Source: Ramlibacter paludis | GTDB lineage: Bacteria; Pseudomonadota; Gammaproteobacteria; Burkholderiales; Burkholderiaceae_C | Assembly: GCF_022012305.1 (NCBI RefSeq) | Contig: NZ_JAKLTM010000005.1 | Span: 1 to 64,000, forward strand | DNA length: 64,000 bases | Direction of reading: 5' to 3' | Shown: in pieces, positions 54,952-62,679 of the stretch | Layout of the letters: the number at the start of each line of letters is the position of its first letter | Numbering within the stretch: position 1 is the first letter of the stretch | The notes under the pieces: generated by a model | The model's input: the letters and a program-made list of their open reading frames with translations, nothing else | Database searches by the model: none | What the model was told of the DNA's origin: nothing | Translations under genes and position numbers: made by a program

Positions 54952-55842
54952 ATGAACTGGGACGACTTCGACGCTTTCTGCCAGGTGGTGGACCACGGCG
55001 GCTTCACGGCTGCGGCGCGCGCGCTCGACCGCCCGAAGTCGAGCCTGAGCGCATCGGTCGCGCGGCTGGAAGGCGAGCTGGGCACGCGGCTGCTGGAGCG
55101 CACCACGCGGCAGCTGCGCCTGACCGACGCCGGCGAGACGCTCTACCGCGACATCTCGCGGCCCTTCGCGCAGCTGCGCGAGAGCGCGCAGGAGGCGCTG
55201 GCGCAAGGCGCCGCCGTGCAAGGCACGCTGCGCGTGGCGGCGCCCTACGAGTTCGGCGCCCACCATCTCGCCGCGGTGGCCTGCCGCGTGATGCAGGACC
55301 ATCCGCTGCTGAAGGTCCACATCGACGTGGAACATGCGCGCGTCGCGCTGTTCGAGCGCAACTACGACCTGGTGTTCACCGCGCTGGAGCACAGTTTCGC
55401 GCCGGCGACCGTCGTCACGCGCAGCGTGTATGCGCTGCAGCGCGGCGTGTTCGCGGCGCCGGCGCTACTGGCACGCCATGGGGCTGCGGCAACGCCCGAA
55501 GAGCTGGAAGCGCTGCCGCTGCTGGCGGGTGCGGACGAAGCGTCCTGGACGTTCACCGATGCGTCCGGTGCTGCGGCGTCGCTTGAGATGCGCAACCCGC
55601 GCCTGCGCAGCGGCAACGCAGGCGTGCGGCTGCAGGCCGCGATCGCAGGACTGGGCGTCGCACGCATCACTTCGACCTTCTGCGCGCAGGCCGTTGCCGA
55701 AGGCAAACTCGTGGCGCTCTTGCCGCAATGGAAGTGCGAGCCGCTGAAGATCCATGCCTTGCTGCCGGGCCGGAAGATGGTGCCGGCGCGGGTGCGGGCC
55801 TTCCTGGAGCGCCTCGAGGACGAGGCGCACGGGACGCTATGA
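54952..55842 (+). CDS. LysR family transcriptional regulator
   Basis: The 296-residue product has the HTH at 1-60 (MNWDDFDAFCQVVDHGGFTA, then RALDRPKSSLSASVARLE) and an effector domain. The HTH type resembles the CrgA/aromatic group of Burkholderiales. Divergent from the Rieske oxygenase gene, which is its probable target. Its end overlaps the acetoacetyl-CoA synthetase stop by 6 bases. Confidence 0.92.
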   Translation: MNWDDFDAFCQVVDHGGFTAAARALDRPKSSLSASVARLEGELGTRLLERTTRQLRLTDAGETLYRDISRPFAQLRESAQEALAQGAAVQGTLRVAAPYEFGAHHLAAVACRVMQDHPLLKVHIDVEHARVALFERNYDLVFTALEHSFAPATVVTRSVYALQRGVFAAPALLARHGAAATPEELEALPLLAGADEASWTFTDASGAAASLEMRNPRLRSGNAGVRLQAAIAGLGVARITSTFCAQAVAEGKLVALLPQWKCEPLKIHALLPGRKMVPARVRAFLERLEDEAHGTL

Positions 55843-57837
55843 AGCGCGTGCGCGCGCAAACGCGACGTACCAGTCCATGCAGCCCGGATTGGCCATCGCG
55901 TCGCGGTTGACCACCTTCTCCAGCGGCTGCCCGAGCAGCAGCTTCTTGACCGGCAGCTCCTGCTTCTTGCCGGACAGCGTGCGCGGAACTTCCTCCACCT
56001 GCACGATCTCGTCGGGCACGAAGCGCGGGCTGAGCGCGGTGCGCACGGCACCCGCGATCTTCGCCTTCATCGCCGCGTCGAGTGCGACACCCGGCCGCAG
56101 CACGACGAAGAGCGGCATGTAGCTCTCGCGCCCCAGGTATTCCAGGTCCACGACCAGCGAATCGGTCACCTCGGGCAGCGCTTCGACCGCGCTGTACAAC
56201 TCGCTGGTGCCCATGCGCAACCCGTGGCGGTTGATGGTGGCGTCGCTGCGGCCGTAGATGATGCAGCTGCCGCGCGGGGTGATCTTCAGCCAGTCGCCGT
56301 GGCGCCAGACGCCGGGATAGGTGTCGAAATAGCTGGAGAGATAGCGCTTCTTGCCTTCGTCGTTCCAGAAGTAGAGCGGCATCGACGGCATGGGCTGCGT
56401 GCAGACCAGTTCGCCGACCGCGTCGATGACTGGTTCGCCCTGTTCGTTCCACGCCTCCACGGCGCAGCCGAGCAGGCGGCACTGCATCTCGCCCGGCACC
56501 TGCGGCAGTTCGCGGTTGCCGCCGATGAAGGCGCCGGCGAAGTCGGTGCCGCCGGAGATGTTGCACCACCAGATGTCCGGCACGCCGAGCGCCGCGAACT
56601 GCTGCGTCCCCCAGCGCTGCGCTTCCTCGGACAGCGGCGATCCGGTCGTGCCCAGTGCGCGCACCGTGCGCAGGCCGGGCAGCTGCGTGAGGTCCACGCC
56701 CGCCTTCATGCAATTGGCGAAGAAGGCGGCGCCGGCGCCGAAGAAGGTGACGCCCAGTTCCGCGGCGAAGCGCCACAGCACCGTCCAGTCCGGCCGCTCC
56801 TTGCTGCCGCCCGGGTTGCCGTCGTAGATGCAGCAGGTGGTGCCCAGCAGCAGCCCGGCCATCTGCGCGTTCCACATCACCCAGCCCGTGGAGCTGTACC
56901 AGTGGAAGCGCTCGCCGAAGTTGTTGGGGTCGTAGCTGCAGCCGACGTCGTTGTGCAGGTGCGCCAGCGCCATCATCACCAGCATGGCGCCGCCCTGCCC
57001 GTGGACGATCGGCTTCGGCAGGCCGGTGGTGCCGCTCGAATAGACGATCCAGAGCGGATGCTCGAAAGGCAGCCACAGCGGCTCGAAGGCGTCGACGTCC
57101 GGCCCGCTGCGCGAGACCGCCTGCGCGTAGTCCTCGTGCGGCGGCAGCGCGGCGCCGCTGGTGCCACCGAGGTTGCGCACCACCATCACCTGGCGCACCG
57201 AAGGCAAGGCGGCCTGCAACTGCGCGACCACTTCGCCGCGATCGAAGTCGCGCCCGCCGTAGCTCACGCCATCGCAGGCGATCAGGACCGCCGGCTCGAT
57301 CTGGCGGAAGCGATCGAGCACGGCGTTGGTGCCCATGTCGGGCGCGCAGATGCTCCAGACGCCGCCCAGGCTGCTGACCGCCAGGAAGGCAACCATCGCC
57401 TCGGGAATGTTGGGCAGGTAGGCCGCGACGCGGTCGCCGGGCTGCAGGCCGCGCGCCTTCAGGTGCAGCGCCAGCGAGGCCGCCTGGCGCCGCAGTTCGG
57501 GCCACGTGAGTTCGCGCTGCCGCCCTTTCTCGTCGCGGCTGATCAGCGCCGGCAGGCCGGCCGCGTCCGCCGCCTCGACGTGGCGGAACACCTGGCGCGC
57601 GTAGTTCACCTGGGCGCCTTCGAACCAGCGCGCATCGGGCATCTTTCCCGCGACGACCGAGCGATGCGGCGTTGGCGACTGCAGGCCGAGGTAATCCCAG
57701 ACGCTTTGCCAGAAGGCCGGCAGGTCGCGCACCGACCACTCCCACAGGGCCTGGTAGTCGGCGAAGGCCAGCCCGCGCTCGGCGCGCAGCCAGTCCTGGT
57801 AGCGGCGGATCTGCGGAATGTTGGGTACTGCGCTCAT
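55837..57837 (-). CDS. Acetoacetate--CoA ligase
   Basis: Adenylate-forming enzyme of 666 residues that activates acetoacetate to acetoacetyl-CoA with ATP. Motifs: P-loop YSSGTTGLPKPIVHGQGG near 275, the NFGERFHWYSSTGWVMWN region near 315, VWRHGDWLKITPRGSCIIYGRSD near 520, and PRTLSGKKQELPVKKLL with the catalytic Lys near 630. Length equals that of AACS. I start at MSAVPNIPQI (57837). It is divergent from a TetR gene 54 bases away, whose operator lies in the gap. Use of acetoacetate from PHB or leucine breakdown is the usual role. Confidence 0.93.
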   Translation of the reverse strand: MSAVPNIPQIRRYQDWLRAERGLAFADYQALWEWSVRDLPAFWQSVWDYLGLQSPTPHRSVVAGKMPDARWFEGAQVNYARQVFRHVEAADAAGLPALISRDEKGRQRELTWPELRRQAASLALHLKARGLQPGDRVAAYLPNIPEAMVAFLAVSSLGGVWSICAPDMGTNAVLDRFRQIEPAVLIACDGVSYGGRDFDRGEVVAQLQAALPSVRQVMVVRNLGGTSGAALPPHEDYAQAVSRSGPDVDAFEPLWLPFEHPLWIVYSSGTTGLPKPIVHGQGGAMLVMMALAHLHNDVGCSYDPNNFGERFHWYSSTGWVMWNAQMAGLLLGTTCCIYDGNPGGSKERPDWTVLWRFAAELGVTFFGAGAAFFANCMKAGVDLTQLPGLRTVRALGTTGSPLSEEAQRWGTQQFAALGVPDIWWCNISGGTDFAGAFIGGNRELPQVPGEMQCRLLGCAVEAWNEQGEPVIDAVGELVCTQPMPSMPLYFWNDEGKKRYLSSYFDTYPGVWRHGDWLKITPRGSCIIYGRSDATINRHGLRMGTSELYSAVEALPEVTDSLVVDLEYLGRESYMPLFVVLRPGVALDAAMKAKIAGAVRTALSPRFVPDEIVQVEEVPRTLSGKKQELPVKKLLLGQPLEKVVNRDAMANPGCMDWYVAFARARAS

Positions 57838-57864
57838 GCACGGCAGGCTAACGCAACTTGCCTT

Positions 57865-57892
57865 TTCGCACATGCGTGCTAAGATGCACGCA
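57865..57892. promoter_or_regulatory. Probable TetR operator, site 1
   Basis: TTCGCACATGCGTGCTA (57865-57881) closely matches a second site at 58535-58551 (15 of 17 bases). An overlapping dyad TGCGTGC / GCACGCA (57873-57892) reaches the TetR start codon. It lies between the divergent AACS and TetR genes, so it can repress both. Confidence 0.65.
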
Positions 57893-58494
57893 TGGACGCC
57901 AAGACCCAGAAGAGCGAACTGACGCGCGCCGCGATCGTCGGCGCCGCGCTGGATCTCGCCTCGGCCGAGGGCCTGGAGGCGATCTCGCTGCAGGGCGTGG
58001 CGGACCGCATCGGTCTCTCCAAGAGCGGCGTGTTCTCGCGGGTCGGTTCGCGCGAGGCCTTGCAGAAAGCCGTGATCGAGGAATTCGGTCGCCGCTTCAT
58101 CGCCGACGTGTTCGTGCCCGCCATGCAGCAGCCCAAGGGCCTGCCGCGGCTGAACGAGATCATGCGCCGCTGGATCGTGCGCACCCGCGACGTCGACAGC
58201 CAGCAGGGCTGCCTCTACACGGCCGGTGCCTTCGAACTGGACGACCGGCAAGGGCCGCTGCGTGACCTGCTGCTGGAAGAAGTGACGCGCTGGCGTGCCG
58301 CCCTGCGCCGCACCGTCCTGCAGTGCGTGGAGGCCGGCCACCTGCAGCCGGACACCGACGCCGAACAGCTGGTGGGCGAGATGTACGCGCTGGTGATGGG
58401 ACAGGTGCACGACACCCGCTTCCTGCGCGATCCCCGCGCCGCCGACCGGGCCCAGTCGACCTGGGCCCGCCTGCTCTCGACCTACCAGCGTTAG
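57892..58494 (+). CDS. TetR family transcriptional regulator
   Basis: The 200-residue product has a TetR HTH at about 8-60 (LTRAAIVGAALDLASAEGLEAISLQGVADRIGLSKSGVFSRVGSREALQKAV) and a ligand domain ending WARLLSTYQR. The leader sequence MDAKTQKSEL begins at 57892, inside the operator dyad. The fold of the C-terminal part (QQGCLYTAGAFELDD) is that of the TetR_C_6/YxaF-like group. Targets suggested by matching sites are itself, AACS and the genes from 58567. Confidence 0.9.
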   Translation: MDAKTQKSELTRAAIVGAALDLASAEGLEAISLQGVADRIGLSKSGVFSRVGSREALQKAVIEEFGRRFIADVFVPAMQQPKGLPRLNEIMRRWIVRTRDVDSQQGCLYTAGAFELDDRQGPLRDLLLEEVTRWRAALRRTVLQCVEAGHLQPDTDAEQLVGEMYALVMGQVHDTRFLRDPRAADRAQSTWARLLSTYQR

Positions 58495-58534
58495 TTGCCC
58501 GCGAATGTCCCTGCGTGTTTTGCTTCGCCCTCAT

Positions 58535-58551
58535 TTCGCACAAGCGTGCGA
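58535..58551. promoter_or_regulatory. Probable TetR operator, site 2
   Basis: TTCGCACAAGCGTGCGA contains a perfect TCGCAC / GTGCGA dyad around AAGC and matches site 1 before the TetR gene at 15 of 17 positions. It lies 15 bases before the microprotein start, partly next to the ribosome site AGGAAAGG, so a bound repressor would block this transcript. Confidence 0.65.
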
Positions 58552-58566
58552 GGAAAGGAAAGTCCC

Positions 58567-58680
58567 ATGGCCACCCTCCTCCTTCTCCTGATCGCCTACG
58601 GCGGCTGGCGCAGCGTGCGTGCCGCGCTGGCCACCTTGCGCGAGCTGCCGCGCAGCAACGAAGACATGGTCTTCTTCTAA
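58567..58680 (+). CDS. 37-residue membrane microprotein
   Basis: The product MATLLLLLIAYGGWRSVRAA continues ALATLRELPRSNEDMVFF: one short N-terminal helix and a charged tail. It has a strong ribosome site (AGGAAAGG about 8 bases upstream), a TetR operator in front, and the hydrolase gene 10 bases after its stop. The conserved-looking end NEDMVFF may bind a partner. Function unknown. Confidence 0.65.
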   Translation: MATLLLLLIAYGGWRSVRAALATLRELPRSNEDMVFF

Positions 58681-58690
58681 AGGACTCCGC

Positions 58691-59575
58691 ATGCCCCGAA
58701 CTCCCGTCGAAGCCACCGCCGGCTACTACCAGGCCAGCACCGGCATCCGCCTGTTCCGCCTCGCGCTCACCACCTCCCAACGCGTGTGGCCTGCGCTCGC
58801 CGTGCGCGCCGCGGCGCGCCTGTTCGCCACGCCCTTGCCACCCAAATGGCTGAACCGGCGCACGGCTTGGGATGCCGATTGGCAGGTCGAACAGTGGCCC
58901 TTCGAAGAAGCGAGCCTCACGGTGTACGCCCAGCGCATCGCGCCGCAAGCGCCGGTGGCCTTGCTCGTGCACGGCTGGGGCGGGCATGCCGGCCAGCTGA
59001 AACTGATGGCGGAGGCGCTGGCCAGCCACGGCCTGCGACCGGTGCTGCTGGAGATGCCAGCGCACGGCCGCAGCGCCGGCACGGTGAGCAACCTGCCGCA
59101 GTTCGCGCGCGCCATCGAGTACGCGGTGGGGCGGCTGCGCCAGCAAGGGCATGAAGTGCGGCTGCTGGCTGCGCACTCGCTGGGCGCCAACGCGGCGGCC
59201 TTCGCCATCGCCCGCGGCGCGCCGGTGCAGCGCCTGGCCTTGCTGGCGCCGCCGGCTTCGCCGCGCGAGTACACGCGCTACTTCGCCCACGTGTTCGGCC
59301 TGAGCGAAACCACGCGCGCCGCGATGCAGCGCCGCTTCGAGGAGCGCGAGGCGATCCTGATGCCGCAGTTCGAGCCGGACAGCGTCGCCCCGCGGATCCG
59401 CCAGCCTGCGCTGGTGGTGCATGACCGCGGCGACAGCGTCAATCCCTTCCGCGACGGCCAGGCGTTCGCGCATGCGATCCGCGGGGCGACGCTGGTGGCG
59501 ACGGAGGGCCTGGGCCACCGGAAGATGCTGAAGGACCCGGGCGTGATCGCACGCGTGGTTGCCTTTGCCCTTTGA
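58691..59575 (+). CDS. Alpha/beta hydrolase
   Basis: Hydrolase of 294 residues. Oxyanion loop LLVHGWGGHAGQ near 98, nucleophile elbow AAHSLGANAAAF near 165, acid DRGDSVNPF near 255 and His in EGLGHRKML near 280. The N-terminal 90 residues are longer than usual and may form a membrane-near cap (AVRAAARLFATPLPPKW). It follows the microprotein by 10 bases and is probably under the TetR regulator. Substrate unknown; an ester or lipid is likely. Confidence 0.88.
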   Translation: MPRTPVEATAGYYQASTGIRLFRLALTTSQRVWPALAVRAAARLFATPLPPKWLNRRTAWDADWQVEQWPFEEASLTVYAQRIAPQAPVALLVHGWGGHAGQLKLMAEALASHGLRPVLLEMPAHGRSAGTVSNLPQFARAIEYAVGRLRQQGHEVRLLAAHSLGANAAAFAIARGAPVQRLALLAPPASPREYTRYFAHVFGLSETTRAAMQRRFEEREAILMPQFEPDSVAPRIRQPALVVHDRGDSVNPFRDGQAFAHAIRGATLVATEGLGHRKMLKDPGVIARVVAFAL

Positions 59576-59637
59576 TCGCCTTGCCTCCCGCGCCCAATCC
59601 TCCTAGCATCCGGGCACTTCAAAACGAGGAGAGTGCG

Positions 59638-60975
59638 ATGGGGATGTTCGACTGGACGGAACGGCCCGCGGCCGTGTTGCAGCAAGGCGGCGTGATCGCG
59701 CCGGACGAGCGGCTGCCCTGGCCGCAGACGGCGGCGATGGGCGTGCAGCACGTGATCGCGATGTTCGGCGCCACGGTGCTGGCGCCCATCCTCATGGGCT
59801 TCGACCCCAACATCGCCATCCTCATGAGCGGCGTGGGCACGCTGCTGTTCTTCCTGGTGACCGGCGGCAAGGTGCCGAGCTATCTCGGTTCCAGCTTCGC
59901 CTTCATCGGCGTGGTGATCGCCGCGACGGCCTACGCGGGCACGGGCCCCAACGGCAACATCGGCGTGGCCTTGGGCGGCATCATCGCCTGCGGCATCGTC
60001 TACGCCCTCATCGGCTTCATCGTGCATGCCGTGGGCACCGGCTGGATCGAGCGCTTCATGCCGCCGGTGGTGACCGGCGCGGTGGTGGCCGTGATCGGCC
60101 TCAACCTCGCCAGCATCCCGGTCAAGAACATGGCGGCCAGCAACTTCGACAGCTGGATGCAGGTGGTGACCTTCGTCTGCGTCGGCCTGGTCGCGGTGTT
60201 CACGCGCGGCATGGTCCAGCGGCTGCTGATCCTGATCGGCCTCATCCTGGCCAGCGTCGTCTACGCGATCTTCACCAACGGCCTGGGCATGGGCAAGCCG
60301 ATGGACTTCAGCGGGATCGCCAACGCCGCGTGGTTCGGCGCACCCGGCTTCGCGGCGCCCGTCTTCAGCGGCCCCGCGATGCTGCTGATCGTGCCGGTGG
60401 CCATCATCCTGGTCGCGGAGAACCTGGGCCACATCAAGGCCGTGACCGCCATGACCGGCCGCAACCTCGACCAGTACATGGGCCGCGCCTTCATCGGCGA
60501 CGGTGTTGCCACCGTGGTGAGCGGCATGGCCGGCGGCACGGGCGTGACCACCTATGCCGAGAACATCGGCGTGATGGCGGCCACCAAGATCTATTCCACC
60601 GCCGCCTTCCTGTTTGCCGCCGCCTTCGCCATCGTGCTGGGCTTCTCGCCCAAGTTCGGCGCCGTCATCCAGGCGATCCCGCTGCCGGTGATGGGCGGCG
60701 TGAGCATCGTGGTGTTCGGCCTGATCGCCACCGCCGGCGCCAAGATCTGGGTCGACAACCGCGTGGACTTCTCGAAGAACAAGAACCTGATCGTGGCCGC
60801 CATCACCCTGGTGCTGGGCACCGGCGACTTCACGCTCAAGTTCGGCGGCTTCGCGCTGGGCGGCATCGGCACGGCGACCTTCGGCGCGATCATCCTGTAC
60901 GCCCTACTCAATCGCGATGAGTCGCAGGGCGTGAGCGTCGCTGACGCGCCTTCGGTCGAGACGACGGCGCGCTAA
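59638..60975 (+). CDS. Uracil-xanthine permease family (NCS2) transporter
   Basis: Fourteen-helix nucleobase:cation symporter of 445 residues, UraA/RutG type. Signatures: GVQHVIAMFGATVLAPILMGFDPN near 35, the substrate helix stretch VAIILVAENLGHIKAVTAMTGRN near 265, and GGTGVTTYAENIGVMAATK near 300 (the NCS2 motif with the Glu and Asn). Start ATG 59638 follows GAGGAGAG. The family imports uracil, but xanthine or thymine cannot be excluded. It stands apart from a pyrimidine gene cluster. Confidence 0.93.
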   Translation: MGMFDWTERPAAVLQQGGVIAPDERLPWPQTAAMGVQHVIAMFGATVLAPILMGFDPNIAILMSGVGTLLFFLVTGGKVPSYLGSSFAFIGVVIAATAYAGTGPNGNIGVALGGIIACGIVYALIGFIVHAVGTGWIERFMPPVVTGAVVAVIGLNLASIPVKNMAASNFDSWMQVVTFVCVGLVAVFTRGMVQRLLILIGLILASVVYAIFTNGLGMGKPMDFSGIANAAWFGAPGFAAPVFSGPAMLLIVPVAIILVAENLGHIKAVTAMTGRNLDQYMGRAFIGDGVATVVSGMAGGTGVTTYAENIGVMAATKIYSTAAFLFAAAFAIVLGFSPKFGAVIQAIPLPVMGGVSIVVFGLIATAGAKIWVDNRVDFSKNKNLIVAAITLVLGTGDFTLKFGGFALGGIGTATFGAIILYALLNRDESQGVSVADAPSVETTAR

Positions 60976-60984
60976 CATCGCCGC

Positions 60985-61407
60985 ATGGCCATCTGGAAAC
61001 GTCCGATCTCCGTCGAGGAACTCACCACCATCCACGTGGGGACCGCGCCCGAGTTCCTCGGCATGGAATTCCTCGAGGTCGGCGACGACTACATCATCGG
61101 CCGCATCCCGGTCGACCAGCGCACGCGCCAGCCCTATGGCCTGCTGCATGGCGGCGTGAGCGTGGTGCTGGCGGAAACGCTCGGGTCCTGCGGCGCGATC
61201 TATTGCTGCGAGCCCGGCTTCCGCACGGTGGGCCTGGACATCAATGCCAACCACCTGCGCGGCGCGACGCAAGGCTGGGTCACCGGCATCACCAAGCCGG
61301 TGCACATCGGGCGCAGCACGCACGTGTGGGCCATCGAACTGCGCAATGACGCGGGCGAATTGACCTGCGTGTCGCGCATCACCATGGCGGTGCTGGCGCC
61401 GCGCTAG
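60985..61407 (+). CDS. Hotdog-fold thioesterase (YdiI/MenI-like)
   Basis: Acyl-CoA thioesterase of 140 residues with the YdiI signature: IPVDQRTRQPYGLLHGGVSVVLAETLGS (Glu on the hot-dog helix) near 45-70, GLDINANHLRGA near 85 and HVWAIELRNDAG near 108. MenI activity belongs to menaquinone synthesis, but no men genes are near; many betaproteobacteria use this fold on aromatic CoA esters. It is encoded 9 bases after the permease stop. Confidence 0.9.
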   Translation: MAIWKRPISVEELTTIHVGTAPEFLGMEFLEVGDDYIIGRIPVDQRTRQPYGLLHGGVSVVLAETLGSCGAIYCCEPGFRTVGLDINANHLRGATQGWVTGITKPVHIGRSTHVWAIELRNDAGELTCVSRITMAVLAPR

Positions 61408-61413
61408 CCGGGT

Positions 61414-61974
61414 CTACTGCGACGCCTTCAGGCGCTCGCTCTTCCAGTACACGTCGTCGCCGCCGTTCATGCGGTTGCACACCCGCGCCAGCACGAACAT
61501 CAGGTCCGACAGCCGGTTCAGGTACTGCCGCGGCGCCTCGCGCAGTGTTTCTTCGCGCCCGAGCGCCACCAGGGCGCGCTCGGCGCGGCGCGCAACGGTG
61601 CGGCAGACATGAGCCTGCGAGGCCGCGCGGTTGCCGGCCGGCAGGATGAACTCCTGCAGCTTGGGCAAGGTGGCGTTGTGTTCGGCCAGCGCCGCGTCCA
61701 GGGCGGCCACGGCCTCGGGCTTGAGCAGCTCGAAGCCCGGGATCGACAGCTCGCCGCCCAAGTTGAACAGCTGGTGCTGGATCTCCACCAGCAGCTCGGG
61801 CACGCCGGGGGGCAGCTGCTCGCACTGCAGCAGCCCGATGTGCGAATTCAGCTCGTCGACCTCGCCCATGGCGTGCACCCGCAGGTGATCCTTGGAGACC
61901 CGCGTGTTGTCTCCCAGGCCGGTGGTGCCGTCGTCGCCGGTTCGGGTTGCGATTTGCGTCAGCCGCTTGCCCAT
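61414..61974 (-). CDS. Cob(I)alamin adenosyltransferase, PduO type
   Basis: ATP:corrinoid adenosyltransferase of 186 residues that forms adenosylcobalamin. Motifs TRTGDDGTTGLGDNTRVSKD (12-31, ATP site), VDELNSHIGLL near 39, CRTVARRAERALVAL near 125 and LNRLSDLMFVLAR near 152 define the PduO/MMAB family. It supplies coenzyme B12 for mutases; the methionine synthase in this window uses methylcobalamin instead. It is convergent with the thioesterase gene. Confidence 0.94.
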   Translation of the reverse strand: MGKRLTQIATRTGDDGTTGLGDNTRVSKDHLRVHAMGEVDELNSHIGLLQCEQLPPGVPELLVEIQHQLFNLGGELSIPGFELLKPEAVAALDAALAEHNATLPKLQEFILPAGNRAASQAHVCRTVARRAERALVALGREETLREAPRQYLNRLSDLMFVLARVCNRMNGGDDVYWKSERLKASQ

Positions 61975-62114
61975 GCTTGCTCCTTGTCGCTGCCATTGTG
62001 GCTCAGGCTTGTCGGCCCGCGTCTGCCGCCTCCTACAACAGCTTGCTCCGCCGGCGGCTGGGCAGCTTGCCGGCCGCGGACCATCCTGCCAGCAGTAGGA
62101 ATCCAGGAGTCACC

Positions 62115-62648
62115 ATGCCTCATCTGTCCCGCCTGGCCGCCGCGCTCTCGCTTGCGCTGCTGGCGACCACGTCCGTCTACGCGCAGAGGGCCCAAGTGGC
62201 GCCCTCGGCCGCGCCCAAGGCCTCGCCCAGCGCGATCGTCAACCAGTCGTCGCCCAACCCGGCGGGGCTGCGGCCCTTGCTGCCCTCCGGCCTCACCGCC
62301 GGCAGCGGCGCAGCCGTGGCCACCGACCCGAACATCGCTGCGGCGGCGCCGATCAGCGACGTCGGCTCCTCGATGCCCGGCAGCGACGCCGTCAACGCGG
62401 CCGCCGCCACCACCGTCATGGGCGCGGGCGGCTCCCGCGGGCCGGCCCAGTACCTGGGCAGCGGCAACCCCGGCTTCAGCGCCATCGACATCGCGCGCTC
62501 CTTCATCACGGCCGACGGCAACCGCGACAACGAACTCACCGAAGCCGAAGCCCGCCGCCTGAGCATCTCGATGATGTCCTTCCAGGAGATGGACCGCAAT
62601 TTCGACGGCCGCGTCTCGCGCTCGGAGTACGAAGACTCCTTGCGCTGA
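62115..62648 (+). CDS. Exported EF-hand protein
   Basis: The 177 residues comprise a signal peptide (LSRLAAALSLALLATTSVYAQ), a low-complexity Ala/Pro/Ser linker (about 22-115), and a C-terminal pair of EF-hand loops: ITADGNRDNELTEAEA near 135 and DRNFDGRVSRSEYE near 160. The second loop has the standard D-x-N-x-D-G-x-V spacing; the first is one residue off. Likely a periplasmic calcium-binding protein; role unknown. Confidence 0.85.
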   Translation: MPHLSRLAAALSLALLATTSVYAQRAQVAPSAAPKASPSAIVNQSSPNPAGLRPLLPSGLTAGSGAAVATDPNIAAAAPISDVGSSMPGSDAVNAAAATTVMGAGGSRGPAQYLGSGNPGFSAIDIARSFITADGNRDNELTEAEARRLSISMMSFQEMDRNFDGRVSRSEYEDSLR

Positions 62649-62679
62649 CCGGACTACACTGGGCGCGTTCGGAGACAAC

